Source: Ovoidimarina sp963698645 (lineage in GTDB: Bacteria; Pseudomonadota; Alphaproteobacteria; Rhodobacterales; Rhodobacteraceae). From it: a DNA stretch of 64,000 nt. Below are positions 37,455 through 49,049 of this stretch, piece after piece (positions within the stretch are counted from its first letter, which is position 1; every line of letters starts with the position of its first letter). Under the pieces are notes generated by a model that did not search any database, was not told where the DNA came from, and saw only the letters and a program-made list of their open reading frames with translations. The DNA is taken from contig CAVORP010000009.1 of NCBI GenBank assembly GCA_963698645.1, forward strand, positions 124,001 through 188,000, in the 5' to 3' direction. Position numbers and translations under genes: made by a program.

Positions 37455-37615
37455 TCGTGATTGCCGGGGTCGTGGGTGGTGCGCTTTGGGGCGCGTATCT
37501 TGCAAGATCGCGCGAGGGCACGCCGGCCGACATGGCGCAATATGCCGCCGGTTTCGGCATTGCCTTTGGCCTTCTGGGGCTGTTCGCCACGATCTTTCTG
37601 GAGCGGATGGCCTGA
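37451..37615 (+). CDS. 54-residue membrane protein, GTG start
   Basis: The start GTG overlaps the stop of the DUF2927 gene (GTGA). The peptide has two membrane helices (VIVIAGVVGGALWGAYLA and YAAGFGIAFGLLGLFATIFL) with a short polar loop (RSREGTPADMAQ) and ends LERMA. The codon bias matches its neighbours. It is too short for usual gene callers. It may pair with the DUF2927 lipoprotein. Confidence 0.65.
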   Translation: MIVIAGVVGGALWGAYLARSREGTPADMAQYAAGFGIAFGLLGLFATIFLERMA

Positions 37616-37636
37616 CCCGCGCCAGATGCGAAACCT

Positions 37637-38134
37637 CTAGTAGATATAGCGGATCTGATCGGTCCAGTAGCGCTCCACCCGGTAGAGCGCCTTGTTGACC
37701 TCGCTCACCCCCTCGCGCCCCAGAACACCGTTGGCGGTCAGCCCCTTTGCGTGGCGATGGAACAACCCGGTGACGATTTCGCGGATTTCCTGGCCCCTGG
37801 GGGTCAACCGGACGCGCACCGACCGGCGGTCGATCTCGCTGCGCTGGTGGTGCATATAGCCCATATCCACCAGCTTCTTGAGATTGTAGGAGACGTTCGA
37901 GCCCTGGTAATAGCCGCGCGATTTCAATTCGCCCGCCGTCACCTCGTTATCGCCGATATTGAACAGCAGGAGCGCCTGGACCGCGTTGAGTTCGAGTACG
38001 CCCAGACGCTCGAACTCGTCCTTGATGACATCGAGAAGCAGCCGGTGCAGCCGCTCCACAAGCGCGAGGCTTTCCAGATAGTCGGAAATGAAGTCCCGCT
38101 CTTTGGCGTGGGGAATGATTTCTTGAACACTCAT
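37637..38134 (-). CDS. MarR-family winged-helix regulator (LdtR-like)
   Basis: 165 residues from ATG 38134, preceded by GGAGAGA. The winged helix reads VTAGELKSRGYYQGSNVSYN, LKKLVDMGYMHHQRSEIDRR, SVRVRLTPRGQEIREIV. This matches the LdtR subgroup of alphaproteobacteria, which regulates an L,D-transpeptidase gene and osmotic tolerance in Liberibacter and Rhizobium. The target cannot be named here. It converges with the small membrane protein gene. Confidence 0.82.
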   Translation of the reverse strand: MSVQEIIPHAKERDFISDYLESLALVERLHRLLLDVIKDEFERLGVLELNAVQALLLFNIGDNEVTAGELKSRGYYQGSNVSYNLKKLVDMGYMHHQRSEIDRRSVRVRLTPRGQEIREIVTGLFHRHAKGLTANGVLGREGVSEVNKALYRVERYWTDQIRYIY

Positions 38135-38205
38135 CAAAGTCTCTCCGGCGGCTCACCCGTGGGAGGCACCATCAGAGAAATTCGAAAATTTTCCGTTAAA
38201 CTTGA

Positions 38206-38479
38206 TCAGACGGGTTTTTCGCGGGCCGCGAATTCGGCGGCGATGCGCCCGATCAGGGGGGCGAGTGGCGCCGGTGGCGTCGGCCTGGCCCGTCACCCAC
38301 TGATAGAGATCGTGGTCGTTCTCCTCGAGAAGTACGTCGTAGAGGTCAAGCTCGCCCGGCGACAGCGCGGCGAGATGCTGATCGCTCCAGCCGCCGAGGA
38401 TCAGGTCCATCTCCTTGATCCCGCGCCGCCAGGACCGGATCTTCAGGCGTTTCAGCCGCGCGTCCGAATCCTCGGTCAT
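38206..38479 (-). CDS. sdhE: Succinate dehydrogenase assembly factor SdhE (frame broken near 38275)
   Basis: About 90 residues. The SdhE/YgfY/Sdh5 signature RSWRRGIKEMDLILGGW is intact; its Arg-Gly pair promotes FAD attachment to SdhA. YQWVTGQADA follows the usual spacing. One extra C near 38275 breaks the frame; correcting it yields APAPLAPLIGRIAAEFAARE before the stop at 38206. The start overlaps the XRE gene stop by four bases. Confidence 0.9.
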
Positions 38480-38868
38480 GCGGCCTGCCGAAGGGCTGCG
38501 GCAAGGCGCTTTTCAAGCCGGCCCAGTTGCTCGGCCTGCGCCACCATCTCGCTGCGCAACTCGCGCAGCTCGGTCAGAAGATGCACGGCATCGGGCCCCG
38601 ATGCCGGACGTCCGCCCAGCTCGACACCCTCGCCCTCGCCCGTCAGAAGCCAACGGAACGAGACATTAAGAACGCCGGCCAGCCGATTGAGTTTGCTGGC
38701 CCGCGGCTCTGCCAGATCCTGCTCCCAATTGCGCAGGGTCTCGAGCTTGACCCCGATCCGGCGCGCCAGATCCTGGTCGCTCATCCCCAACGCCTCGCGG
38801 GCCGCGGCAAGCCGGTCTCCGAACGTTGCCGTTTCGTTTGAGAACCATTCGCGATCGGCGGGGGTCAT
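38476..38868 (-). CDS. XRE-family HTH regulator
   Basis: 130 residues, ATG 38868 after AAGGAGGCCCC. The helix-turn-helix is TFGDRLAAAREALGMSDQDL, ARRIGVKLETLRNWEQD, AEPRASKLNRLAGVLNVSFR. The C-terminal 40 residues form a coiled coil (LTELRELRSEMVAQAEQLGR). It is divergent from the aminotransferase and overlaps sdhE, so it may couple regulation to SDH assembly, but its targets are unknown. Confidence 0.85.
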   Translation of the reverse strand: MTPADREWFSNETATFGDRLAAAREALGMSDQDLARRIGVKLETLRNWEQDLAEPRASKLNRLAGVLNVSFRWLLTGEGEGVELGGRPASGPDAVHLLTELRELRSEMVAQAEQLGRLEKRLAAALRQAA

Positions 38869-38958
38869 TGGGGCCTCCTTGCTTTGTCTTTTCGGTTGAA
38901 CGGATGACTGGCCGCCACCATAAGGGCTTGCACCCCCCAAACGCAACCGGAGGCCGCC

Positions 38959-40162
38959 TTGCCCCTCTTGTCCCAGACGTTGAACCGCGTGAAGCCCTCG
39001 CCCACCGTGGCGATCACGCAGCTTGCAGGCGAGATGCGCGCGGCGGGCCGGGATGTGATCGGGCTGAGCGCGGGCGAGCCGGATTTCGACACGCCCGAGA
39101 ATATCCGCGCGGCAGGCAAGCGCGCCATCGATGCGGGGCGCACGCGCTACACCGATGTGGATGGCATCCGCGAGCTGAAAGAGGCGGTCTGTGCCAAGTT
39201 CGCGCGCGACAACGGGCTGAACTACACGCCCGCGCAGGTCAGCGTCGGCACCGGCGGCAAGCAGGTGCTGTACAATGCGCTGATGGCGACGCTGAACCCG
39301 GGCGACGAGGTGATCATCCCCGCCCCATACTGGGTCAGCTATCCCGACATGGTGCTGTCTGGCGGGAGCTGTGCCCGTGATCGTGCCCTGCCCGATCGAA
39401 ACCGGGTTCAAGATGACGGCAGAGGCGCTGGAGGCCGCGATCACGCCGCGCACGCGCTGGCTGATCTTCAACTCGCCCTCGAACCCCACCGGCGCGGGAT
39501 ACAACCGCGCCGAACTCAAGGCGCTCACCGATGTGCTGATGCGCCACGCCGATGTCTGGGTGCTGACCGACGACATGTACGAACATATCGCCTTTGACGG
39601 CTTCACCTTCTGCACTCCGGTCGAGGTCGAGCCGGGGCTCTATGACCGGACGCTCACGATGAACGGCGTCTCCAAGGCCTATGCGATGACCGGCTGGCGG
39701 ATCGGCTATGCCGCAGGCCCCGAGGAACTGATCCGCGGGATGCGCAAGCTGCAGTCGCAGTCCACCTCGAACCCCTGCTCGATCAGCCAGTGGGCGGCGG
39801 TCGAGGCGCTGTCGGGCCCGCAGGATTTCCTTGCCCCGAACGCCGCCCTGTTCCAGCGGCGGCGCGATCTGGTGGTGGCGGCACTCGATGCCTGCCCGGG
39901 GATCGACTGCCCGGTGCCCGAGGGCGCCTTCTATGTCTATCCTTCCATCGCGGGATGCATCGGCAAGACCTCGGCGGGGGGCCGCGAGATCACCGATGAC
40001 GCGGCCTTCTGCACGGCGCTTCTGGAAGAACAGGAAGTGGCGGTGGTGTTCGGCGCAGCCTTCGGCCTTTCACCGCATTTCCGGGTCAGCTACGCCGCCT
40101 CGGACGCGCAACTGACCGAGGCCTGCGCCCGGATCCACCGCTTCTGCAGCGGCCTGACCTGA
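38959..40162 (+). CDS. Aspartate aminotransferase (frame broken near 39365)
   Basis: About 400 residues, class I PLP aminotransferase (AspC/AatA type) that moves the amino group between aspartate and 2-oxoglutarate. It starts at a TTG with GGAGG seven bases upstream. Landmarks: LSAGEPDFDTPENI, GGKQVLYNALMATLNPGDEV, NSPSNPTGAGYN, the PLP lysine in NGVSKAYAMTGWRIGY and the arginine in PHFRVSYAAS. One extra T near 39365 (CTGTCTGG for CTGCTGG) breaks the frame. Aromatic aminotransferase activity is possible. Confidence 0.9.
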
Positions 40163-40165
40163 TCG

Positions 40166-40260
40166 CTTCTTCTCTTTGAAAATATCCCGGGGAGCAGGCC
40201 CCGCAGGGGCCTGTGGGGGCAGAGCCCCCGCGTCGCATGAGTATGGGGGCAGAGCCCCCG
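40166..40260 (+). repeat. Dispersed intergenic repeat, copy 3
   Basis: Starts CTTCTTCTCTTTG, then AAAATATCCCGGGG, a GGCCCCGCAGGGGCC arm and the hairpin GGGGGCAGAGCCCCC. Unlike the others, the final hairpin is present twice (40214-40230 and 40244-40260). It separates the convergent aminotransferase and holC genes and probably ends both transcripts. Confidence 0.75.
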
Positions 40261-40294
40261 CCCGGGCGATGCGCGCCAGCGCAGCGCAACGCCG

Positions 40295-40757
40295 TCAGGC
40301 GCCGCCCGTTTCCGCCTTCTTGGCCCAGCGGCCCTGTTCCTGGCTCCAGTATTGCGCGGCACATCCCGCTTCCGTCAGCGCCCGCCACTGGCCCCGCGCC
40401 TGCTCCACCGCGGCATCGTCATTGCCGTCGAACAGGATACAGACCCGCTCCAGCGCCAGAACCTCGTCGGCGGCGACATCGGCGCCGTCGATCGCCATCA
40501 GGCAGGCGGGGGTGTTGGGGGCGTCCCTTTCGGTCGGTCAGAAGCACCGGCTGAGCCGCGTCATGGGGCCCGCCCGCCCGGCCATGGGGCAGAAAGCCCT
40601 CGCCCAGCCAGAGCCTGCTCGTCCAGCCAGTCGAGCCGCGCCGCATCGACGCCGCGCACCGCCACCCGCCAGCCCGCGCCCCGCGCCTTGTCCAGAAGCA
40701 TGGGCAGGGTCGCCTCGAGCGGGCTCTCTTTCAGCTGATAGAAATAGGCCGCCCCCA

Positions 40758-40758
<1 letters not shown>
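40295..40758 (-). CDS. holC: DNA polymerase III chi subunit (two frame breaks)
   Basis: About 153 residues after dropping one base near 40612 and one near 40530. HolC links the clamp loader to SSB. Landmarks: AAYFYQLKESPLEATLPMLL at the start, GWRVAVRGVDAARLDWLDEQ, then LWLGEGFLPHGRAGGPHDAA and RVCILFDGNDDAAVEQARGQ. The start shares one base with the pepA stop. The order pepA-holC is usual in Rhodobacterales. Confidence 0.9.
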
Positions 40759-42305
<1,547 letters not shown>

Positions 42306-42436
42306 GGGGGATATCCTTCCGGTCAGGGTCCCCAATACCTAGTCGCGGTGCGGCGCATTGACCAGATGGGAGTTTTCCCTGCCGGGCGGATAGGATAGGC
42401 TGATCTCAAACATGGGGCGCAGAGCGGGGCCTGAAC

Positions 42437-43598
42437 TTGGCGAGATTCGACAGATACATGCTGTCGCAGCTGATGGTTATCTTCGGCTTCTCTTCGGTCG
42501 TGCTTGTCCTGATCTATTGGATCAACCGGGCGGTGCGGCTGTTCGACTGGCTCATCGCCTCGGGGCAGTCGGCGACGGTGTTTCTGGAATTCACCGCCCT
42601 GACCCTGCCCAATGTGATCCGGGTCGTCCTGCCGATTTCCGCTTTCGTCGCAACGATCTATACGACGAACCGGCTGTCGTCGGAGAGCGAATTGGTGGTG
42701 GTGCAGGCCACCGGGTACGGCCCGTTCCGGCTGGCCCGTCCGGTGCTGGCCTTCGGCCTGATCGTGGGCGGGTTCGTGGCGCTGCTGGTGCATTTCGCGG
42801 TCCCGGCGAGTTTCTCGCGGCTGGCCGACCGGCAGATCGAGGTCGCCGAGAACGTCACCGCGCGGCTTCTGGTGGAGGGTCGGTTCGTTCATCCCGACGA
42901 TGGCATGACGCTTTATATCAGGGCGATCACCGGCGCCGGGGAATTGCAGGACATCTATCTGCGCGACGCCCGGAACACGGCGCGGCAGGTGACCTATACC
43001 GCGACCCGCGCGCTTCTGGCGCGGACCGAGACCGGGCCGCGGCTGGTGATGTATGACGGGATGGCGCAATCCTTCGAGCCCGCGACGCGGCGGCTGTCGC
43101 TGACGAGGTTCAGCGAGTTCGCCTTTGATATCGCCGGGCTGATCGACACCGAAACGGGCGGCCGGGACAATCGCAACATCCGCGAGTTGTCGACGCGGGA
43201 GTTGTCTTGTCGGGCGACCCGACCTGTGCGGAGGCGGTGGGCCTTGAGCCCTGGCGGCTTCGCGTCGAGGGGCATCAGCGCTTTTCGCAGCCGCTGATGG
43301 CCGCGGTGGCGCCGCTGATCGGCTTCGCCGGCACTGCTTCTGGGCGGGTTCTCGCGGTTCGGGATCTGGAACCAGATCTTTCTGGCGGTGGGCCTTGGTG
43401 ATCGCGCTCTACACGCTGGACAACGCGCTTCAGGATCAGGCGCTGAAATCGCCCGGCGGCTGGGTCTTCGTCTATATCCCGCCGGTGATCGGCTTCGTCG
43501 TCAGCACGATCATGCTGTGGATCGCCGCCAATCCGGGATTGTTCCGCAGGCGACCGCCGATCAGCCCGTCCGAGTCCGGTGAAGGGGCAGAGGCATGA
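42437..43598 (+). CDS. lptF: LPS export ABC transporter permease LptF (three frame breaks)
   Basis: About 387 residues. LptF is half of the inner-membrane LptB2FG extractor that pulls LPS from the membrane. The first two helices read LMVIFGFSSVVLVLIYWINR and FLEFTALTLPNVIRVVLPIS. The periplasmic jellyroll follows, and the last helices are LMAAVAPLIGFAALLLGGFS and VYIPPVIGFVVSTIMLWIAA. Breaks lie near 43205 (one base missing or two extra), 43333 and 43399 (+1 each). It starts the LPS-assembly operon; its stop overlaps lptG (ATGA). Confidence 0.92.
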
Positions 43599-44695
43599 CC
43601 CTTCATTTCTACCTGGCGCGGCGGTTCCTTCTGGCGTTTCTGGCGGTGTTCGCGTCGCTGTTCACATGCTGGCGCTGATCGACATGGTGGAGCAGATCCG
43701 TCGGTTCGATACCGACGCGGTGGGGTTCGGCGCGGTCGTCACGCTGACGCTTCTGAACGTGCCCGAGGAGATCTACCGGATCCTGCCCCTGATCACGATC
43801 CTTGCCGCGCTCGGGAATGTTCGTGGCCATGTCGCGGTCGTCGGAACTGGTGATCGCGCGGGCGGCGGGGCGGTCGGCGCTGGCCAGTCTTGCCGGCGCC
43901 GGTTCTGGTGGCGATCGCCATCGGCGGGATCGGGATCGCGGTCCTGAACCCGATCGTGGCGGCCACGTCGAAGCAATACGAGAGTTCTTGCGGACCGTTA
44001 TCTTCAGACCTCGACCTCGGTTCTGTCGATCAGCCCGGAAGGTCTGTGGCTGCGGCAGGGCAGCGCCGAGGACCAGACGGTGATCCGGGCCTCGCGGGCC
44101 AATCTGGACGGCACCGAGCTTTACGAGCACGACCTTCATGGATTTCACCCCCGGCGGCCTGCCCGACCGGCGGATCGAGGCAGCTTCGGCCCGGCTGGCG
44201 CCCGGACAATGGGTCCTGTCGGACGCGAAGGAATGGAACATCGTGCCGGGCATGATCCCCGAGGCGACCGCGATCGAGCATGAAGCGCTGGTCATTCCCA
44301 CCGACCTGACCCGTGACGAGATCGCCGACAGTTTCGGCACACCAAGCGCGATCCCGATCTGGGAATTGCCGGCGTTCATCGCGCGGCTGGAGACGGCCGG
44401 GTTCTCGGCCCGCCAGCATCGGGTCTGGTACCAGATGGAACTGGCGCTGCCGGTGCTTCTGGGGGCGATGGTGCTTGTCGCGGCGGGCTTTACCCTGCGT
44501 CCGGCGCGGTTCGGCCAGACCGGCCTGATGGTGGTGATGGCGCTTGCCCTTGGATTCACGCTTTATTTCATCCGCAACTTCGCGCAGATTCTGGGAGAGA
44601 ACGGGCAGGTTCCCGTTCTTCTGGCGGCATGGGGCCCGCCGGCGGCGGCGGTGCTGTTACCCCTTGGCCTGCTTTTGCATCTGGAGGACGGATGA
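43595..44695 (+). CDS. lptG: LPS export ABC transporter permease LptG (five frame breaks)
   Basis: About 366 residues. The N-terminus is LHFYLARRFLLAFLAVFASL; after a missing base near 43665 it continues MLALIDMVEQIRRFDTD and VPEEIYRILPLITILAALG. Extra bases near 43812, 43900, 43985 and 44130 break it again. Corrected, the periplasmic domain (SVLSISPEGLWLRQGSAEDQ) and last helices (ALPVLLGAMVLVAAGFTLRP, MVVMALALGFTLYFIRNFAQ) are complete. It overlaps lptD by four bases. Confidence 0.92.
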
Positions 44696-46840
44696 GGCGT
44701 TTCCTTGCCATCTGGCTGGCTTTCTCGCTTGCGGCGGTGATCCTTGCCCCGGTTGCGGCGCTGGCCCAGACGACGGCGCCGCGCCCGCGAGCCTTGTGGC
44801 CGACCGGATCGCGATCGAGGCCGATGCGACGCTGATCGCCGAGGGCAATGTCGAGGTGATCTATGGCGATGCGATGCTGACCGCGCGCCGGGTCACCTAT
44901 GATCGGCGAAACGGCAGCCTGACGATCGAGGGGCCGATTCTGCTGTCGGAGCCGGGCGGCGCGATCATCCTTGCGGATGCGGCGCAGCTTGACCCCGATC
45001 TACGCGAGGGCATCCTGACCAGTGCGCGGCTAGTCCTGAACCGGCAGTTGCAGCTTGCCGCCGCCGAGATCGCCCGGACCGGCGGGCGCTATACGCGGCT
45101 GAGCCGGGTGATCGCCTCGTCCTGCGAGATCTGCAACGAAAGCGATGTGCCGATCTGGGAGATCCGGGCGGCGCAGGTGGTGCGCGACGAGGAGGCGCGC
45201 CAGTTGTATTTCGACGAGGCGCAGTTGCGCTTCTTCGGCGTGCCGATCTTCTACCTGCCGCGCCTGCGGCTGCCCGACCCGACGCTGGACCGGGCGACGG
45301 GCTTTCTGGTGCCCGTCGGTGCGGAACCGCTCGCAATTGGGGACCGGGACTGATCGTGCCCTATTTCATCCGGCTGGGGGATCACGCCGACTTGACCTTT
45401 GCGCCCTACCTGTCGAGCGCGACCCGGACGCTGGAAGCGCGCTACCGGCAGGAGGTGCGCAACGGCACGCTGAGCTTCGAAGGGGCGGTGTCGGACGACG
45501 ATATCCGGCCGGGCAAGACCCGCGCCTACCTGTTCGCCGAGGGCGTGTTCGCGCTGCCGCGGGATTTCACGCTGGAGTTCGATCTGGAGCTTTCGTCGGA
45601 CGATTCCTACCTGTTCGACTATGGCTATTCCGAGCAGGACCGGCTGGACAGCGGCGTGGTGATCAGCCGGGTGCGCGACGACCAGACCCTGCGCGGCGCG
45701 GCGACATCGTTCCGGACCCTGCGGGCCTCGGAGGCGACGATCGTGCAGGAATTGCCGAACAAGCTTCTGGAATTCGACATCTCGCAGCGGCTGGCGCGCG
45801 ATCCGATGCTGCGGACAGGTCTGGGTCTCGGCGGACCTGACCGCGCTGTCCCGCCCCGCCAGCACGCCCGGGACCGGGCGCGACATGGCGCGGATCGGCG
45901 CGGCGCTTGACTGGCGTCATTCGGGGATGCTGCCGTGGGGACTGGTGGCGGAGGCCGAGGCGGGGCTGGGCTATGCCGTCTATTTCGTCGAGCAGGACCC
46001 GGCCTTTCCCGATCCGATCCACCGGCTGAGCGCCCGCCGCCGCCGTCGCCCTGCGCTGGCCGCTCGAACGGACTGGGCGAGACGGGCGCGCGGCACCTTC
46101 TGGAACCGGTGGTGCAACTGGCATGGTCGGACACGTCGGGCGGCGCGGTGCCGAACGAGGATTCCACGGTGGTGGAGTTCGACGAGGGCAACCTGATCTC
46201 GCTGTCGCGATTTCCGGGCGACGACGCGATCGAGGAAGGGCTGCATGCCAATCTGGGCGTGACATGGACCCGATATGATCCCGATGGCTGGTCGATCGGC
46301 GCGACGGTCGGCAAGATCTATCGGTTCAGCGTCGAAGATCAGTTCAACCCGCGTTCGGGCCTTGCCGGCACCGCGTCGGATTGGCTTTTCGCGGTACATT
46401 ACCGGATGGCGGACCGGCTCGCGATCACCAGCCGCACCCTGATCGACGACAATTTCGACGTGTCGCGGTCGGAAACGCGGCTTGCATGGCAGAACGAGCG
46501 GGCGGCCCTTGCCGGCACCCATCTGTGGCGCGCCGCCGACCCTGACACGCCGCAATTCGGCGACCTGTCGGAACTGACGCTGGATGGTGGCCTGCAACTT
46601 ACCGATTACTGGTCCACGACCGCGGAATGGCGGCTGGATGCCGATACGTCTTCCACCACCCGCGCCGGGATCGGCTTGCGCTATGAAAACGAGTGCATCG
46701 GCGTCGACCTTTCCCTCTCGCGCCGCTTTACCAGTTCGACTAGTATCGAACCCGCAACGGAATTCGATCTGCGGATCTACCTTGCCGGTTTCGGAACCGG
46801 CGGGGACGGCCGCAGGACACCGTCAAGATGCAGAGGATGA
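44692..46840 (+). CDS. lptD: LPS-assembly outer-membrane protein LptD (six frame breaks)
   Basis: About 715 residues. A signal peptide (FLAIWLAFSLAAVILAPVAALA) leads to the periplasmic OstA jellyroll (ATLIAEGNVEVIYGDAMLTA, RRVTYDRRNGSLTIEGPILL). A C-terminal 26-strand-type barrel follows (SQLGTGLIVPYFIRLGDHAD, DWLFAVHYRMADRLAITSRT, GIGLRYENECIGVDLSLSRR). Cysteines in SSCEICNES and NECIG would form the inter-domain disulfides. Breaks lie near 44783 (one missing) and 45313, 45350, 45828, 46040 and 46070 (one extra each). It inserts LPS in the outer leaflet. Confidence 0.93.
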
Positions 46841-48081
46841 GCCCCAGCGTGACAAAGATTGCGATTTCCCGCCTGAGCTTCTTGCTTTCGATCATGGCCC
46901 TGCTTGTGACGGGCGCGCTTGCGATGAGCGCGACGCCCGCAACGGCCCAGGGCCAGTTCGAGCCGGTGATCCGGGTCAATGACAAGGCGATCACCCCCTA
47001 TGAGATCGAGCAGCGCATCCTGATGCTGCGGGCGCTGGGCGCGCCCGGCAACCTTGACGAGGAGGCGCGAGACCGGCTGATCGACGAACGGCTTCAGGTG
47101 CAGGCGGCAAATGCGCTGGGCATTTCAGTGACGCCGGAGGGGCTTGAGGAAGGGGTCGCGGAATTCGCGGGCCGGACCAACACCACTCCGGAGAATTTCC
47201 TCGCAACACTGGCCGCGCGCGGGGTCGCCGCCGAAAGCTTTGTTGATTTCGTCGAGGCGGGGCTTTTGTGGCGGGAGGTGGTGCGCGTCCGGTTCCGGTC
47301 GCGGGCGCAGATTTCCGAGGAGGATGTCGACCGCGCCGTGGCGCTTTCGGGCCAGCAGGGCGGTGCCCGGGTGCTGTTGTCGGAGATCATCCTGCCTGCG
47401 CGGAACGCACAGGAACTGGCCGCCGCCGAGGCCCGCGCCGCGCAGATCACCCAGATCAACGGGTTCGAGGCCTTTGCCGCCGCCGCACGGAATTTCTCTG
47501 CCTCGTCGAGCCGCCCTCGGGGGGGCCGGATCGACTGGCTGCCGCTTGGGAACCTGCCGCCGCCCTTGCGCACGCAATTCCTGACGCTGCCGCCGGGGGG
47601 GATCACCGATCCGTTCCGGCTTCCCAATGCGATCGCGATCTTTCAGTTGCGGGCGCTGGAGGAACTGCCGCCCGAACAGGCGGAGGTCGTGGCGGTGGAT
47701 TACGCGCGTTTCCTGATCCCCGATGGCGATGCCGAGGACGCGGCCCGCGTGGTGGCGCAGCTGGACACCTGCGACGACCTTTACGGGATCGCGCGCAACC
47801 TGCCGGAGGAGTACCTGACACGCGATGTCCTGCCGCCGGCGGAGATTCCCGCCGATATCGCCCGCGAGTTGGAGACGCTTGACGACAACGAGGTGTCGAC
47901 CCGGCTGACCAGCGGCAATGCGCGGGTCGTGCTGATGCTGTGTGGCCGGACCAACGCGGTTTCGGCGGATCTGGACCGGACCCAGATCCGGGCGCAGTTG
48001 CTGAACCAGCGTCTGGGCGGTTTTGCCGAAGCCTATCTTGCGGAACTGCGCGCCGATGCGGTGATCGTCGAGTTCGAATGA
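46828..48081 (+). CDS. surA: Periplasmic chaperone/peptidyl-prolyl isomerase SurA
   Basis: 417 residues, intact. A signal peptide (ISRLSFLLSIMALLVTGALA) precedes the SurA N-terminal domain (IRVNDKAITPYEIEQRILML). A parvulin-type PPIase domain starts near residue 180 (GGARVLLSEIILPARNAQEL, GRIDWLPLGNLPPPLRTQFL). SurA guides beta-barrel proteins such as LptD to BAM, matching its place after lptD. ATG 46828 is used; ATG 46837 overlaps the lptD stop as ATGA and may be the real start. Confidence 0.9.
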   Translation: MQRMSPSVTKIAISRLSFLLSIMALLVTGALAMSATPATAQGQFEPVIRVNDKAITPYEIEQRILMLRALGAPGNLDEEARDRLIDERLQVQAANALGISVTPEGLEEGVAEFAGRTNTTPENFLATLAARGVAAESFVDFVEAGLLWREVVRVRFRSRAQISEEDVDRAVALSGQQGGARVLLSEIILPARNAQELAAAEARAAQITQINGFEAFAAAARNFSASSSRPRGGRIDWLPLGNLPPPLRTQFLTLPPGGITDPFRLPNAIAIFQLRALEELPPEQAEVVAVDYARFLIPDGDAEDAARVVAQLDTCDDLYGIARNLPEEYLTRDVLPPAEIPADIARELETLDDNEVSTRLTSGNARVVLMLCGRTNAVSADLDRTQIRAQLLNQRLGGFAEAYLAELRADAVIVEFE

Positions 48082-49049
48082 CCCGGCCCATCGCGGTGAC
48101 CTGCGGCGAGCCGGCGGGAATCGGCCCGGAGACGGCTGTCGCTGCATGGCGCGCGTTGCGCGGCAAGCTTACGTTCTTCTGGATCGGTGATCCGGCGCAT
48201 CTGCCCGAGGGGCCGAACGTGATCATCGGCAGCCCCGAAGAGGCGGCAGAGGCCATGGCCGAGGGCCTGCCGATCCTGCCCCATGGATTTCCCGTACCGG
48301 CCCGGCCCGGCCATCCGGACCCGGCCAATGCGCAGGCCGTGATCGACGTGATCGCCCGGGCCGTGACGCTTGTGGGCGAGGGTCGTGCGGCGGCGGTCAC
48401 CACCTGCCCCATATCGAAGAAGGCGCTGATCGACGGGGCGGGCTTCGCCTTTCCCGGCCATACCGAGTATCTTGCCCATCTGGCGGGCGACGTTCCGGTG
48501 GTGATGATGCTGGCCTGCCCCGATTTGCGGGTGGTGCCCGTGACGATCCATATCCCGCTGGCCGAGGTGCCGGGGGCGCTGACGCCCGAGGGGCTTGCCC
48601 GGACGATCCGGATCACCCATGCGGCGCTGATCCATGATTTCGGCATCCCGGCGCCGCGGATCGCGGTGGCGGGGCTCAATCCCCATGCGGGCGAAGGCGG
48701 GGCGATGGGGCGGGAAGAGATCGACCTGATCACGCCCGTCCTCGAGACCTTGCGGGCCGAGGGGATGAAGCTTGCAGGCCCCCTGCCCGGCGACACGATG
48801 TTTCATGCGGGTGCGCGGCGCGGCTATGACGCGGCGGTGGCAATGTATCACGATCAGGCGCTGATCCCGATCAAGACCATCGATTTCGCCGGTGGCGTGA
48901 ACGTGACGCTGGGCCTGCCGTTCATCCGCACCTCGCCCGACCATGGCACGGCCTTCGATATCGCCGGGCTGGGCCGCGCCGATCCCACATCGCTGATCGC
49001 GGCGCTGGAGATGGCAGAGACGATGGCGCGGGCGCGGGGCGCCCTGTGA
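48078..49049 (+). CDS. pdxA: 4-hydroxythreonine-4-phosphate dehydrogenase
   Basis: 323 residues, intact. It oxidises 4-phosphohydroxy-threonine in pyridoxal phosphate synthesis. Landmarks: IAVTCGEPAGIGPETAVAAW at the N-terminus, TCPISKKALIDGAGFAFPGH (His ligand), AGLNPHAGEGGAMGREEIDL and MYHDQALIPIKTIDFAGGVN (metal His). Starts inside the surA stop and its own end overlaps rsmA. Confidence 0.95.
   Translation: MTRPIAVTCGEPAGIGPETAVAAWRALRGKLTFFWIGDPAHLPEGPNVIIGSPEEAAEAMAEGLPILPHGFPVPARPGHPDPANAQAVIDVIARAVTLVGEGRAAAVTTCPISKKALIDGAGFAFPGHTEYLAHLAGDVPVVMMLACPDLRVVPVTIHIPLAEVPGALTPEGLARTIRITHAALIHDFGIPAPRIAVAGLNPHAGEGGAMGREEIDLITPVLETLRAEGMKLAGPLPGDTMFHAGARRGYDAAVAMYHDQALIPIKTIDFAGGVNVTLGLPFIRTSPDHGTAFDIAGLGRADPTSLIAALEMAETMARARGAL

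Noticed and set aside
43595..46840. Programmed frameshifting in lptG and lptD
   Set aside because: The breaks occur at many different sequences with no shared slippery site or downstream structure, and other genes show the same pattern. Sequence error fits better.
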